A stretch of 64,000 nucleotides of DNA from Clostridia bacterium (GCA_017525875.1 JAFXSG010000025.1:1-64000), one strand, 5' to 3'; counted from the stretch's first letter, positions 24,538 through 33,214 are shown. Notes: generated from the letters alone by a model not told the origin. Program-made: numbers and translations.

Positions 24538-25617
24538 GTGCAGCCGAATACTTTGCGAAGGAATTCGTTAAACACGCTGATCGCGATAATACTTGCCTGC
24601 ATACTGATGAGCGGATCGCTCCTCGGCTGTAATTCAAATACCGATCCCGACGCTCGCCAGACCGCAGCACCCGAATCCGAAGTTCCTGCGTACAGTGCGC
24701 CGCCCGATGCAGGCCCGACTCACGGAGCGGTCGAAACAGAAGCTCCTTCCGGGACAGAGCCGGCGTCGCTCCCGACCGAAGTCCCGACCGAAGCTCCGAC
24801 CGAAGTGCCGACCGAGGCGCCGACAGCCGTTCCGACAGCTGTTCCGACAGCCGTTCCCGATACCCAACCGCCGGTCCCCTACAACTATGTTTCTATCGGG
24901 ACCGCGTCAAAGCCTGCGAGGTTCACGATGCCAACAGATCTATACGGCGTTTCACAGGCGAACTGTGAAGCATGGTTCAGTGACGCCGTGTTCTGCGGAG
25001 ACTCGATAACCATCGGCTGGAAGACCTATAACAGACAAAAACTGGAGAATGACCCGAACTTTTTCGGGCAGACTCATTTCCTTTGTGAGGGAAGCTACGG
25101 CGTCATCCACGCATTCGATCCCATAAGCGACAGCAGTCTGCACCCGATGTACGCGGGCGAACAGCATTATCTCTGGGATTCGATCGCGATGATGGGCGCA
25201 AATAAAGTGTTTCTTCTGTTTGGCCTGAACGACATCGCGATCGTGGGGGTTGACGGCACAGCAGAGCGATTTGATCAGCTTACCGACAGGATAAAAGAGT
25301 TGTCACCGAACGCCAGCATCTTCATCATAAGCACGATGTATATGTATAAGGGCAGCGAGAAGACAAAGCTTAACAACAGGAACCTGTACTTGCTCAATCA
25401 GCGTCTCGTTCAGATGTGCAACAGAAAGGGATACGAATTCATCAATATAGCAAGCCACCTGATCGATGAAGAAGGCTTCGTACCCGATGTGTACAGCAGC
25501 GATCATTACGTGCACCAGTCCGACGCGGCATATGACGTTTGGGCAGACGTCCTGAGAAGCGTGGCGGCAAGGCATCTCAAGGGCATCGGTCCCATCGTGT
25601 TCACGCTGCCTCAGTGA
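24538..25617 (+). CDS. SGNH/GDSL-type esterase lipoprotein
   Basis: About 359 residues from GTG at 24538 (GGAG 13 bases upstream; the start is not certain). A signal peptide ends in the lipobox SGSLLGC, then comes a Pro/Thr/Glu linker with repeated EVPTEAPT and AVPT units (about 75-110) and the SGNH hydrolase domain. The nucleophile S156 is in FCGDSITIG, N231 in FGLND, and D322/H326 in SDHYVH. Such proteins remove or transfer acyl groups on surface polysaccharides. Next to an MBOAT gene it most likely completes an O-acylation system outside the membrane. Confidence 0.85.
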   Translation: MQPNTLRRNSLNTLIAIILACILMSGSLLGCNSNTDPDARQTAAPESEVPAYSAPPDAGPTHGAVETEAPSGTEPASLPTEVPTEAPTEVPTEAPTAVPTAVPTAVPDTQPPVPYNYVSIGTASKPARFTMPTDLYGVSQANCEAWFSDAVFCGDSITIGWKTYNRQKLENDPNFFGQTHFLCEGSYGVIHAFDPISDSSLHPMYAGEQHYLWDSIAMMGANKVFLLFGLNDIAIVGVDGTAERFDQLTDRIKELSPNASIFIISTMYMYKGSEKTKLNNRNLYLLNQRLVQMCNRKGYEFINIASHLIDEEGFVPDVYSSDHYVHQSDAAYDVWADVLRSVAARHLKGIGPIVFTLPQ

Positions 25618-25636
25618 ACGAGCAGAAAGGATAAAT

Positions 25637-26134
25637 ATGAATAAGAATCTCTCATCCCCGACAAAAGTATTGTTATTGGCACTTGTGCTGGTATTGGCGT
25701 TCACTGCGCTTGCTGCGTGCTCCGGCGCCAATAAGCCAAAGACGCCCGCCGACGTTAATGAAGTATATCAAAAGCTGCTTGAGAGCGGGCATCTGCCTGC
25801 GCTGACCGCCGTCCCGGAACGAGACTTGTTTGAGGTTTACGGCATCGACTCCTCGAAGGTAAAGCAATGGGTATTCGCGATGAGCGATAACTACTCGATT
25901 GACGCGGGCGAGGTCGCTATCTTCGAAGCAAACGACGAAGAGTATGCTTCGGAACTTGCGTCAAAGCTTACAAATCACCTTGACCGCATCAAAAACGTGT
26001 CGAAGGATTACAGCCCTCAGCAGGCCGCAAAACTTGAACCCGTCGAAGTCAAGACCGTCGGCAGTTTTGTCTATCTTGTCGTCGGAGAAAACTACGACGC
26101 ATTAATGAAGATCATGAAGGATAACATCGGCTGA
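25637..26134 (+). CDS. DUF4358 lipoprotein (second copy)
   Basis: 165 residues. Signal peptide with lipobox TALAAC, then the same domain as the 22292 gene: LPALTAVPERDLFEVYGID, VKQWVFAMSDNYSIDAGEVAIFEAND and a C-terminal YLVVGENYDAL. Function unknown. AAAGGA precedes ATG. Its stop overlaps the MBOAT start (TGATG), so the two proteins are translationally coupled, which suggests they work together. Confidence 0.85.
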   Translation: MNKNLSSPTKVLLLALVLVLAFTALAACSGANKPKTPADVNEVYQKLLESGHLPALTAVPERDLFEVYGIDSSKVKQWVFAMSDNYSIDAGEVAIFEANDEEYASELASKLTNHLDRIKNVSKDYSPQQAAKLEPVEVKTVGSFVYLVVGENYDALMKIMKDNIG

Positions 26135-27540
26135 TGGTTTTCTCAAGCCTTTTATTCATTTTCATATATTTCGCGATCACTTTGGCACTGTATTACGCAG
26201 TGCCTAACCGCGTTTACAGAAACGTGATCCTTTGCCTGCTCAGCCTCGTTTTCTACGGCTGGGGCGAGCCGACCTTTGTGGTGCTGATGATCTTTTCGAT
26301 CCTCATGAACTACACTGCCGGCCTCCTTGTGGGCAGGTTCCGCGAAAACAAGAAGAAAGCAAGAGCGGTACTTACCGTTGCCGTGATCATCAACCTGCTC
26401 CTGCTCGCGATCTTCAAATACACCGGCCTTTTCGTTGATACTCTTAAGAGCATCTTCCCGTTCCTGCGCTCGTATGCAACGCCGGCGATACCTCTGCCGA
26501 TAGGCATCTCTTTCTATACGTTCCAGGCGATGAGCTACGTTATAGACGTCTACCGTGAAGAGACGACCGTTCAGAAGAACCCAGTCTACTTTGGCACGTA
26601 CGTCTCCCTGTTCCCGCAGCTGATCGCAGGCCCGATCGTGCGCTATCGCGACGTGGCCGATCAGCTCGAAGGCAGAAAAGAGAACGTCGAACAGTTTGCT
26701 TCGGGCGTAAAGCTGTTCAGCGTCGGCCTCGCAAAAAAGGTGCTCGTCGCCAATCAGCTTGCCGCACTCTGGGAGGTGCTCAAAGCCCAGTACGCGACCA
26801 ACGGCATCCTCGCGTCGTGGGTCGGTATCATCGCTTTCAGCTTCCAGATCTATTTCGATTTCAGCGGCTATTCCGACATGGCGATCGGTCTCGGAAGGAT
26901 GTTCGGCTTTGAGTTCCTCAGGAACTTCGACTATCCCTACATCTCAAAGAACATTTCGGAGTTTTGGCGCAGGTGGCATATCTCCCTCAGCACCTGGTTC
27001 AAGGAATACGTCTACATACCGCTCGGCGGAAACAGAAAGGGCATAGGACGGACCCTCATCAACACCGCGGTCGTTTGGGGCCTGACCGGTCTGTGGCACG
27101 GCGCAAGCTGGAACTTTGCTCTGTGGGGGCTGTATTTCGGCCTGCTGATCATGATCGAAAAGCTGTTCCTCGGAAAGTACATCAAAAAGCTTCCCGGGTT
27201 CATGTCGAATATGTATATGTTCGTTCTCGTCGTGCTCGGCTGGGCGCTGTTCGATTTCACGGATATGAAGCAGCTCATCCCGTTCCTCGGCACGCTGTTC
27301 GGCGGCGGCGCAGGCGGCTTTGTGACTCACGACGCATGGGTGTACATCGTTTCGTACCTCCCTGTGCTGATCGTCGCTGCCGTCGGTTCTTCACCGCTGC
27401 TTAAGAACCTTCATAACAAATACCTTTCCGCAAGCTGGGGCAAATGGGTGGATATCGTGCTCGTGCTCGCTTCGCTCACGCTGTGCACTGCTTCGCTCGT
27501 TTCAAGCGGCTACAATCCGTTCATATACTTCAGATTTTGA
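26134..27540 (+). CDS. MBOAT-family membrane O-acyltransferase (AlgI/DltB-like)
   Basis: 468 residues with about ten membrane helices. Family landmarks: LPIGISFYTFQAMSYVIDVYR, FPQLIAGPIVRY, the conserved WRRWHISLSTWFKEYVYIPL (H282) and GLWHGASWNFALWGLYF with the catalytic H322. MBOAT proteins pass acyl groups across the membrane to alginate, teichoic acids or other glycans. Together with the SGNH lipoprotein it probably acetylates a wall or capsule polymer; the polymer is not identified. Confidence 0.93.
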   Translation: MVFSSLLFIFIYFAITLALYYAVPNRVYRNVILCLLSLVFYGWGEPTFVVLMIFSILMNYTAGLLVGRFRENKKKARAVLTVAVIINLLLLAIFKYTGLFVDTLKSIFPFLRSYATPAIPLPIGISFYTFQAMSYVIDVYREETTVQKNPVYFGTYVSLFPQLIAGPIVRYRDVADQLEGRKENVEQFASGVKLFSVGLAKKVLVANQLAALWEVLKAQYATNGILASWVGIIAFSFQIYFDFSGYSDMAIGLGRMFGFEFLRNFDYPYISKNISEFWRRWHISLSTWFKEYVYIPLGGNRKGIGRTLINTAVVWGLTGLWHGASWNFALWGLYFGLLIMIEKLFLGKYIKKLPGFMSNMYMFVLVVLGWALFDFTDMKQLIPFLGTLFGGGAGGFVTHDAWVYIVSYLPVLIVAAVGSSPLLKNLHNKYLSASWGKWVDIVLVLASLTLCTASLVSSGYNPFIYFRF

Positions 27541-27555
27541 TCGAAACAAAACTTT

Positions 27556-27589
27556 CCCGGTTCGGCTCAGGACCGGGATTTATTTTTTG
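27556..27589 (+). terminator. rho-independent terminator after the MBOAT gene
   Basis: CCCGGT, ten-base loop, ACCGGG, then ATTTATTTTTT. Confidence 0.75.
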
Positions 27590-27605
27590 CATAAATCGGG
27601 ATTTA

Positions 27606-27634
27606 TTGACATAATCAATAAAAATTGATATAAT
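27606..27634 (+). promoter_or_regulatory. full-consensus SigA promoter of the E2-like / acyl-CoA synthetase operon
   Basis: TTGACA, 17 bases, TATAAT, both hexamers exact. Such a strong promoter without regulation would be unusual; a palindrome fills its spacer. Confidence 0.85.
27614..27629. promoter_or_regulatory. palindromic operator candidate inside the promoter spacer
   Basis: ATCAAT, AAAA, ATTGAT: a perfect 16-bp inverted repeat between the -35 and -10 boxes, overlapping the first base of the -10. A repressor bound here would block RNA polymerase. The regulator is unknown. Confidence 0.5.
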
Positions 27635-27694
27635 CGGAATGTTGTAACGGGTCATTCATTCATTATTCATCATTCCGTTACACAGGGGGAAAAC

Positions 27695-28585
27695 ATGGAA
27701 GAAACACGTAAACGACGCAGGGGAGACCGCAAGGACGCATACCTGCTTCGGGACCTCGACCCGATGCATAAGTTCATGCCCTATCTCCTCCCCGGAAGAT
27801 GCGACAACGAAGCCGTTATGAGCGAGCTCATAGACCTGACCGCTGTAAACGAATACGTCGCAAAGAAAAACGCCTCGGATCCGGCATTCAAATACACCAT
27901 CTTTCACGTGCTGAGCGCAGCGCTCGTAAAGACCATCGCTCTCCGCCCCAGTCTTAACTGGTTCATTGCGGGCCACAGGTGCTACGAACGCAAGGAGCTC
28001 AGCATTTCTTTTATCGTGAAGAAGAAATTTGAGGATCACTCCTATGAGGCGGTGGCGATCATAAAGATCGACAGAAACGGCGCCGCGCCGATCGACCAGA
28101 TCCACGACAAGGTCGAGCATTTCGTGACCGACGTGCGCGAGCGCAACGTTGTTGACGGCACTACCGACACGATGGATAAGCTGACAAGGCTCCCGAGGTG
28201 GCTGCTCAGGATCGTGACCGGTCTGCTGATGTGGCTCGATTACCACGGCTGGGTGCCGAGCGACATCACAAAAGACGATCCTTACAATTCAACGGTCTTC
28301 GTTACAAATCTCGGCAGCATAAAGATGCACGCGAGCTATCACCATCTCACCAACTGGGGCACGAACTCGCTCTTTGCGATCATCGATGAAAAGCACAAGC
28401 ACCCGTACTTCAACGACGACGGCACTTACGAAATGCGCGACGCGCTTCGTCTCGGCCTGACGGTCGATGAGAGGATCGCGGACGGCGTGTACTTTGCAAA
28501 GAGCGTCCGGATCTGCAAAAAGCTGCTTGAAAACCCCGAACTGCTCGATCTGCCGATAGATACTCCCGTAGATATTGATCTCTGA
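27695..28585 (+). CDS. 2-oxoacid dehydrogenase E2-like acyltransferase domain protein with altered active site
   Basis: 296 residues resembling the catalytic domain of dihydrolipoamide acyltransferases (and chloramphenicol acetyltransferase) without lipoyl or E1/E3-binding domains. The C-terminal pattern GLTVDERIADGVYFAKSV corresponds to the E2 active-site segment that normally reads DHRxxDG: E259 stands where the catalytic histidine should be. No other dehydrogenase-complex genes are near. It is followed after 23 bases by an acyl-CoA synthetase, so it may use or sense an acyl-CoA, but with a changed mechanism or without catalysis. Family moderately sure, function open. Confidence 0.72.
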   Translation: MEETRKRRRGDRKDAYLLRDLDPMHKFMPYLLPGRCDNEAVMSELIDLTAVNEYVAKKNASDPAFKYTIFHVLSAALVKTIALRPSLNWFIAGHRCYERKELSISFIVKKKFEDHSYEAVAIIKIDRNGAAPIDQIHDKVEHFVTDVRERNVVDGTTDTMDKLTRLPRWLLRIVTGLLMWLDYHGWVPSDITKDDPYNSTVFVTNLGSIKMHASYHHLTNWGTNSLFAIIDEKHKHPYFNDDGTYEMRDALRLGLTVDERIADGVYFAKSVRICKKLLENPELLDLPIDTPVDIDL

Positions 28586-28608
28586 TTTGATTTCTGAAAG
28601 GTAAACAC

Positions 28609-30348
28609 ATGGAAGCTTTAAAAACAAACAAGCCCGAAGCTGAGGCTCCGTGGCTTAAATACTATGGTGAAGTACCGTTCCACCTTGAGTACCCCGATTA
28701 CAGCATTGCCGATGCGGTCATCAATTCCGCCGAGAAAGAACCGGATTTTACTGCGATCTCCTTCATGGGCAAGCGTTTCAGCTATAAGACCGTTGTTGAA
28801 AAGATCGACAGCGCTGCCGCGGGTTTCGTCGCGTTAGGCGTCAAGAAAGGCGACTGTGTCACCATCTGCATGCCGAACGTGCCCCAGGCAGTGTTCTGCA
28901 TGTACGCGCTCAACCGCATCGGTGCGATCGCAAGCATGATCCATCCGCTTTCCGCAGTTGGCGAGATCGTGCACTATCTCAAAGAAGTCAACAGCAAGTA
29001 TCTGCTGACGCTTGACCAGTTCTATAGCAAGCTCGCGGAAGTCCAGAAGGAATACAAGCTCACGAGGCTGATAATCACGACCGCGGCGGATGAGCTCGGG
29101 TTCATAAAAAACACTGCGTTCAAGCTGATGAACGTAAAGAAGAACAAGGTCGACAAAAACGATACGTCGGTGATCCGCTGGCCGGAGTTCATCAGGGGCG
29201 GAAAGACTGTGGATCTTAACAAGCATCTTGTGAAGACCAAGGGCAAGGATGCTGCCGTCATTCTGTTTTCCGGCGGAACTACCGGCGTAACAAAGGGCAT
29301 CATGCTCAGCAATCTCAATTTCAACGCCCTCGGCCTTCAGACAGCAACGATGGCGCATGCCGAGATCTACCATTCGAGCATGCTCGCTGCAATGCCGATC
29401 TTCCACGGCTTCGGGCTTGGCGTATGCATCCACACCATGCTGGAGCTTGGTGGAACGAGCATCCTCGTGCCTCAGTTCAACGTCAAAAAGTATGCCGACC
29501 TTATCAAGACCGAAAAACCTAACTTTATCGCCGGCGTTCCGACCCTTTTTGAAGCGATTACCCGCAATCCCTATCTCGACGGCGTAAAGCTCGATTTCCT
29601 GCGCGGCGTCTTCTCCGGCGGCGACTCGCTGTCTATCGAGCTCAAGCATCGTTTCGATGAATATCTTGAGGCACACGGCGCAAAAGTCCACGTTCGCGAG
29701 GGGTACGGCACTACGGAATGCGTTACCGCAAGTTGCCTCACACCGTACACCGAGGAGAGGGAATGCAGCATAGGCCTTCCGTTCCCAGATACGTACTATA
29801 AGATCTGCGGCGTCGGCACGAATGAAGAAGTGCCGTACGGCGAGCTCGGCGAGATCTGCCTGCGCGGTCCTTCGGTGATGATCGGCTATCTTAATCATCC
29901 GGAAGAAAACGCAAACACGCTCCGCAAACATACGGACGGGCAGATCTGGCTGCACACGGGCGACCTGGGCAGCATGGATGAGGACGGATTCATCTATTTC
30001 AAGCAGCGCATCAAGCGCATGATAATCACGAGCGGATACAACGTCTACCCCTCTCAGCTCGAAAACATCATCGACGGACACGAAGCGGTCCAGATGAGCT
30101 GCGTTATAGGCGTCAAGGATTCCTACAAGATGCAGAAAGTGCTTGCGTACGTTGTCCCGAGGGAGGGCGTTGAACCGAGCGAAGAGCTCAGACAGCAGAT
30201 CCTTGCGTACTGCCGCAAGCATATTGCAAAGTATGCCATGCCGTACACGATCGAGTTCCGCAAAGAGCTCCCGAAGACGCTCGTAGGCAAGATCGCATAC
30301 ACCGTTCTCGAAAAAGAGGCCAACGCCGAACTCGAACAGGATAATTGA
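28609..30348 (+). CDS. AMP-forming acyl-CoA synthetase
   Basis: 579 residues of the adenylate-forming (ANL) family. The phosphate loop FSGGTTGVTKG, the YGTTEC motif, WLHTGDLGSMDEDGF and the C-terminal lysine in LPKTLVGKIAY are all present. It activates a carboxylic acid with ATP and joins it to CoA; medium- or long-chain fatty acids are most likely given the overall resemblance to FadD-type ligases. AAAGGT precedes ATG. Co-transcribed with the E2-like gene, suggesting a shared acyl-CoA substrate. Confidence 0.88.
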   Translation: MEALKTNKPEAEAPWLKYYGEVPFHLEYPDYSIADAVINSAEKEPDFTAISFMGKRFSYKTVVEKIDSAAAGFVALGVKKGDCVTICMPNVPQAVFCMYALNRIGAIASMIHPLSAVGEIVHYLKEVNSKYLLTLDQFYSKLAEVQKEYKLTRLIITTAADELGFIKNTAFKLMNVKKNKVDKNDTSVIRWPEFIRGGKTVDLNKHLVKTKGKDAAVILFSGGTTGVTKGIMLSNLNFNALGLQTATMAHAEIYHSSMLAAMPIFHGFGLGVCIHTMLELGGTSILVPQFNVKKYADLIKTEKPNFIAGVPTLFEAITRNPYLDGVKLDFLRGVFSGGDSLSIELKHRFDEYLEAHGAKVHVREGYGTTECVTASCLTPYTEERECSIGLPFPDTYYKICGVGTNEEVPYGELGEICLRGPSVMIGYLNHPEENANTLRKHTDGQIWLHTGDLGSMDEDGFIYFKQRIKRMIITSGYNVYPSQLENIIDGHEAVQMSCVIGVKDSYKMQKVLAYVVPREGVEPSEELRQQILAYCRKHIAKYAMPYTIEFRKELPKTLVGKIAYTVLEKEANAELEQDN

Positions 30349-30433
30349 TAATAAGGAGAGCTTGCTTAGGGCAAACTCTCCTGTTCTTTATAAGATACGC
30401 CGCGATGCAGCAACTATTTTCATAAAACTATAT

Positions 30434-30451
30434 ACATTTTACTGAAAATGT
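30434..30451. promoter_or_regulatory. 18-bp inverted repeat upstream of the zinc-ribbon gene
   Basis: ACATTTT, ACTG, AAAATGT is a perfect palindrome ending next to GATAAT (30452-30457), a possible -10 box with no good -35. It could be an operator or the binding site of an activator. Confidence 0.4.
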
Positions 30452-30517
30452 GATAATATACGGTTAGAACCGTACTTGCCTTAACAGGCGGTCAAAATAA
30501 AGAAAGGAAGTAATAAC

Positions 30518-31018
30518 ATGAAGTGTCCCATTTGCGGTTATGAGAGCGAGGGCAACGAAAAATTCTGCACCAACTGCGGAGCCAAATTCGGTGGACCTCA
30601 GCCTGCTGAAAACACTGCTGCCGAAACAAAACCCGAAGAACCGCCCGCAAAGCCTGCTCCGGCTCCTGCAGCAGCACCGAAACCTTATGTAAACACCGCC
30701 GCTGCGGCAGCTCCCGCCGTTGTCGTTTCAAAAGAAAAGAAAAAGAGGGAACTTGCTCCCTGCAAGCCTCTTTCGACCTGGGGCTTTATCTGGCGTTCGA
30801 TCGTGTTCTGCATCCCCGTGATCGGCATCATCGTAATGTTCGTTATGGCGTTTGCGAAAGGCATAAACGATAACAGCAAGTCCTATGCAAGATCCTGCCT
30901 GATCTTCCTGCTTATTGCCGTCATAATCCTGATAGTTGCCGCGGTACTCTGCTATATCTTCCGCGAACCTCTCCTCGATTGGTTCCAGTCTTTCCAGAAC
31001 ACCCTTGCGGGCAAATAA
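30518..31018 (+). CDS. zinc-ribbon membrane protein, unknown function
   Basis: 166 residues. Cysteines 3, 6, 17 and 20 (CPIC and CTNC) form an N-terminal zinc ribbon, followed by an Ala/Pro-rich linker (about 27-70) and two membrane helices near 88-112 and 128-150. Many Clostridia have such small zinc-ribbon membrane proteins; no function is known. AAAGGAAG precedes the ATG and a strong terminator follows. Confidence 0.7.
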   Translation: MKCPICGYESEGNEKFCTNCGAKFGGPQPAENTAAETKPEEPPAKPAPAPAAAPKPYVNTAAAAAPAVVVSKEKKKRELAPCKPLSTWGFIWRSIVFCIPVIGIIVMFVMAFAKGINDNSKSYARSCLIFLLIAVIILIVAAVLCYIFREPLLDWFQSFQNTLAGK

Positions 31019-31036
31019 ATCGACATTTACCGAAAG

Positions 31037-31063
31037 AGCATCCCGGCGGATGCTTTTTTTTTC
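31037..31063 (+). terminator. rho-independent terminator
   Basis: AGCATCC, loop CGGC, GGATGCT, then eight T. Confidence 0.9.
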
Positions 31064-31087
31064 GCGAATTAATATACACGCGGTTTA

Positions 31088-31117
31088 TTTACATTAAAAG
31101 TGCTGATGTGTTATAAT
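31088..31117 (+). promoter_or_regulatory. SigA promoter of the arginine deiminase gene
   Basis: TTTACA, 18 bases, TATAAT. Confidence 0.7.
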
Positions 31118-31163
31118 ACTATGGAAATCGAAAGCTGGCTGCTTTCTTTTGTGGAGGATACAA

Positions 31164-32381
31164 ATGAGCGGATTCATAAATGTCAAGTCCGAGATCGGTA
31201 AACTTCGCCGTGTAATGCTTCACCGTCCCGGCGTTGAGCTTTCAAACCTGATGCCGGATTATCTCGAGCGGATGCTTGCCGAAGACACTCCCGACTTGAA
31301 AAGAGCGGGGGAGGAGCACGACGTCTTCGCAAACATTCTCCGTTCAAACGGCGTTGAAGTTGTTTACATTGAAGACATGTTCACAGACGTTGTGAAGGAT
31401 GAAGCTGTTAAAAACGCTTTTATCGACGACTTCGTTGAGCTTGGCGTTCACGGCCTCAGCCTGTCGGAAGCCGTGCGCGAATACCTTCGCGCAACTCCGG
31501 CTGAAAAACTCTTCGACACGGTCGCAAAGGGCATCACAAGGGACGATCTTGCCGGCCTGAAGAAAAAGCCCATCCAATATTACGTGAAAGAGGACTATCC
31601 CTTCCTGACCGATCCGCTCCCTAACCTGTATTTCACGCGCGATATCAGTTTCAGCCTCGGCACCGGCATTGCGATCTCCGCCATGTGCATGCCCGCGAGG
31701 ATGAGAGAAACGCTCTTCATCCGTTACATCCACCACAACCACGTGCTCTTCGGCAAGGGCAAGGTCGATCTGCTCTACGACTACAACTGCGGTGACGGCA
31801 TTGAAGGCGGCGACGTGCTTTCCCTTTCCGATAAATGCGTTGCGATCGGCAGCGGCGAGCGCACCACCGTCGCGGCTGTGGAAAGGCTTGCAAAGACGCT
31901 GTTTGCGCGCGGTTACGAAAAAGTACTGCTCTTCAAAAATCCGAACACGCGCACCTATATGCACTTGGACGTGCTGATGACGCACATCGACCGGGACAAG
32001 TTCCTCGCTCATCCGTGCATTGCTCACAAGTGGTTCGACGTTTACGAGATCACTCCCGCGGGCAACGGAGAAATCAGCATCAGCCTCACTACCGATCCCG
32101 TAGAAAGGATACTCGAGCGCGCTCTCGGCCTTGATAAGGTCACCTTTGTTGAAGTTGCCGGCGGCGATCCGATCCAGTACCGCCGTGAGCACTGGAACAT
32201 GGGCGCGAACTCGCTCGCTATGGCGCCCGGCAGCATCATCACCTACGACCGCAATTCGATCACAAACGAACTGATCGATAAAGCCGGCGTCAAGGTCAGC
32301 CCGATACCGGGCGGAGAGCTGAGCCGCGGCAGAGGCGGCCCGCGCTGCATGAGCATGCCGATGCTCCGCGATGAACTTTGA
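31164..32381 (+). CDS. arcA: arginine deiminase
   Basis: 405 residues. It hydrolyses L-arginine to citrulline and ammonia. The catalytic cysteine C395 lies in GGPRCMSMP at the C-terminus; other family elements are LRRVMLHRPG, PLPNLYFTRD, GDGIEGGDVLSL and TYMHLDVLMTHID. The ATG at 31164 is used since TGGAGGA lies five bases upstream. The usual partners arcB, arcC and the antiporter arcD are not in this window, so energy gain from arginine is not demonstrated here. Confidence 0.95.
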   Translation: MSGFINVKSEIGKLRRVMLHRPGVELSNLMPDYLERMLAEDTPDLKRAGEEHDVFANILRSNGVEVVYIEDMFTDVVKDEAVKNAFIDDFVELGVHGLSLSEAVREYLRATPAEKLFDTVAKGITRDDLAGLKKKPIQYYVKEDYPFLTDPLPNLYFTRDISFSLGTGIAISAMCMPARMRETLFIRYIHHNHVLFGKGKVDLLYDYNCGDGIEGGDVLSLSDKCVAIGSGERTTVAAVERLAKTLFARGYEKVLLFKNPNTRTYMHLDVLMTHIDRDKFLAHPCIAHKWFDVYEITPAGNGEISISLTTDPVERILERALGLDKVTFVEVAGGDPIQYRREHWNMGANSLAMAPGSIITYDRNSITNELIDKAGVKVSPIPGGELSRGRGGPRCMSMPMLRDEL

Positions 32382-32395
32382 GACCTGAATGCATC

Positions 32396-32420
32396 AGGCT
32401 GCTTCCTCGGGGAGCAGCCT
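32396..32420 (+). terminator. weak terminator after arcA
   Basis: GGCTGCT, nine-base loop, AGCAGCC, but only TT follows. It may need other factors. Confidence 0.4.
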
Positions 32421-32488
32421 TAATCATATCAAATCGAACTTTTTGACAAAGGTCTTGAAGCCGTATCATCGCTCGACAATGGTTTCGC

Positions 32489-32517
32489 TTGTTAAATGAA
32501 CGAGTTTTTGTTATAAT
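32489..32517 (+). promoter_or_regulatory. SigA promoter of the serine dehydratase operon
   Basis: TTGTTA, 17 bases, TATAAT, leaving a leader of about 25 bases. Confidence 0.7.
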
Positions 32518-32548
32518 TCAAAAGTATTATTTATCAGTGGATCTGATC

Positions 32549-33214
32549 ATGAAGGAATTCAGCGTTTTTGACATCATCGGGCCTCGTATGGTCGGCCCGT
32601 CAAGCTCCCACACGGCAGGTGCGGTCCGCATCGGCCTTGTTGCGCACAGGCTCCTATGTGGAGAACACGTGAAGTCAGCCGATATCGAGTTGTTCGGTTC
32701 GTTTGCCGAAACGGGCTTCGGCCACGGCACGGACAGAGCCGTGCTGGCCGGAATACTCGGGATAGAGCCGGACGATGCGCGAGTCAGGTACTCCGTTCTG
32801 CTCGCAAAGAGTGAGGGCGTTGAGTTCAGCGTGCGGAAGAACGACCGTGAACCCGATCATCCGAACACAACGAGGATACATGTGGTTTCCGAAACCGGCA
32901 GGGAGTTCACGCTCGTTGGCGCATCCGTCGGCGGCGGCAACATCGAGATCACCGAGATAAACGGCATGGAAGTATCGTTCACCGGCGAGTACCCGACTCT
33001 GATCGTGTTTTACAACGACGAGCCCGGCGTTATCTCCGCCGTAACAGCCGTTCTTGCGGAGAAGGAATACAACGTTGCGTTCATGAAAGTATTCAGAAAT
33101 GCAAAACGTATGGATGCATGCATGGTCATCGAATCTGACAGCACAGTTTCGCGTGATGTGATCGGTCTTATCCGGGAAAAAGTTAAGGATATCAAGGAGA
33201 TATGCGTGGTATGA
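32549..33214 (+). CDS. sdaAB: L-serine dehydratase, iron-sulfur dependent, beta subunit
   Basis: 221 residues. VFDIIGPRMVGPSSSHTAGAVRIG near the start is the family signature; the second half is an ACT-like domain (PTLIVFYNDEPGVISAVTAVL). With SdaAA it deaminates L-serine to pyruvate and ammonia. The ATG at 32549 follows the promoter closely, with GTGGAT as a weak ribosome-binding site. Its last codons overlap the start of sdaAA. Confidence 0.95.
   Translation: MKEFSVFDIIGPRMVGPSSSHTAGAVRIGLVAHRLLCGEHVKSADIELFGSFAETGFGHGTDRAVLAGILGIEPDDARVRYSVLLAKSEGVEFSVRKNDREPDHPNTTRIHVVSETGREFTLVGASVGGGNIEITEINGMEVSFTGEYPTLIVFYNDEPGVISAVTAVLAEKEYNVAFMKVFRNAKRMDACMVIESDSTVSRDVIGLIREKVKDIKEICVV

Noticed and set aside
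28834-30222. A 462-codon frame antisense to the acyl-CoA synthetase
   Set aside because: Shadow frame, no homology pattern seen.
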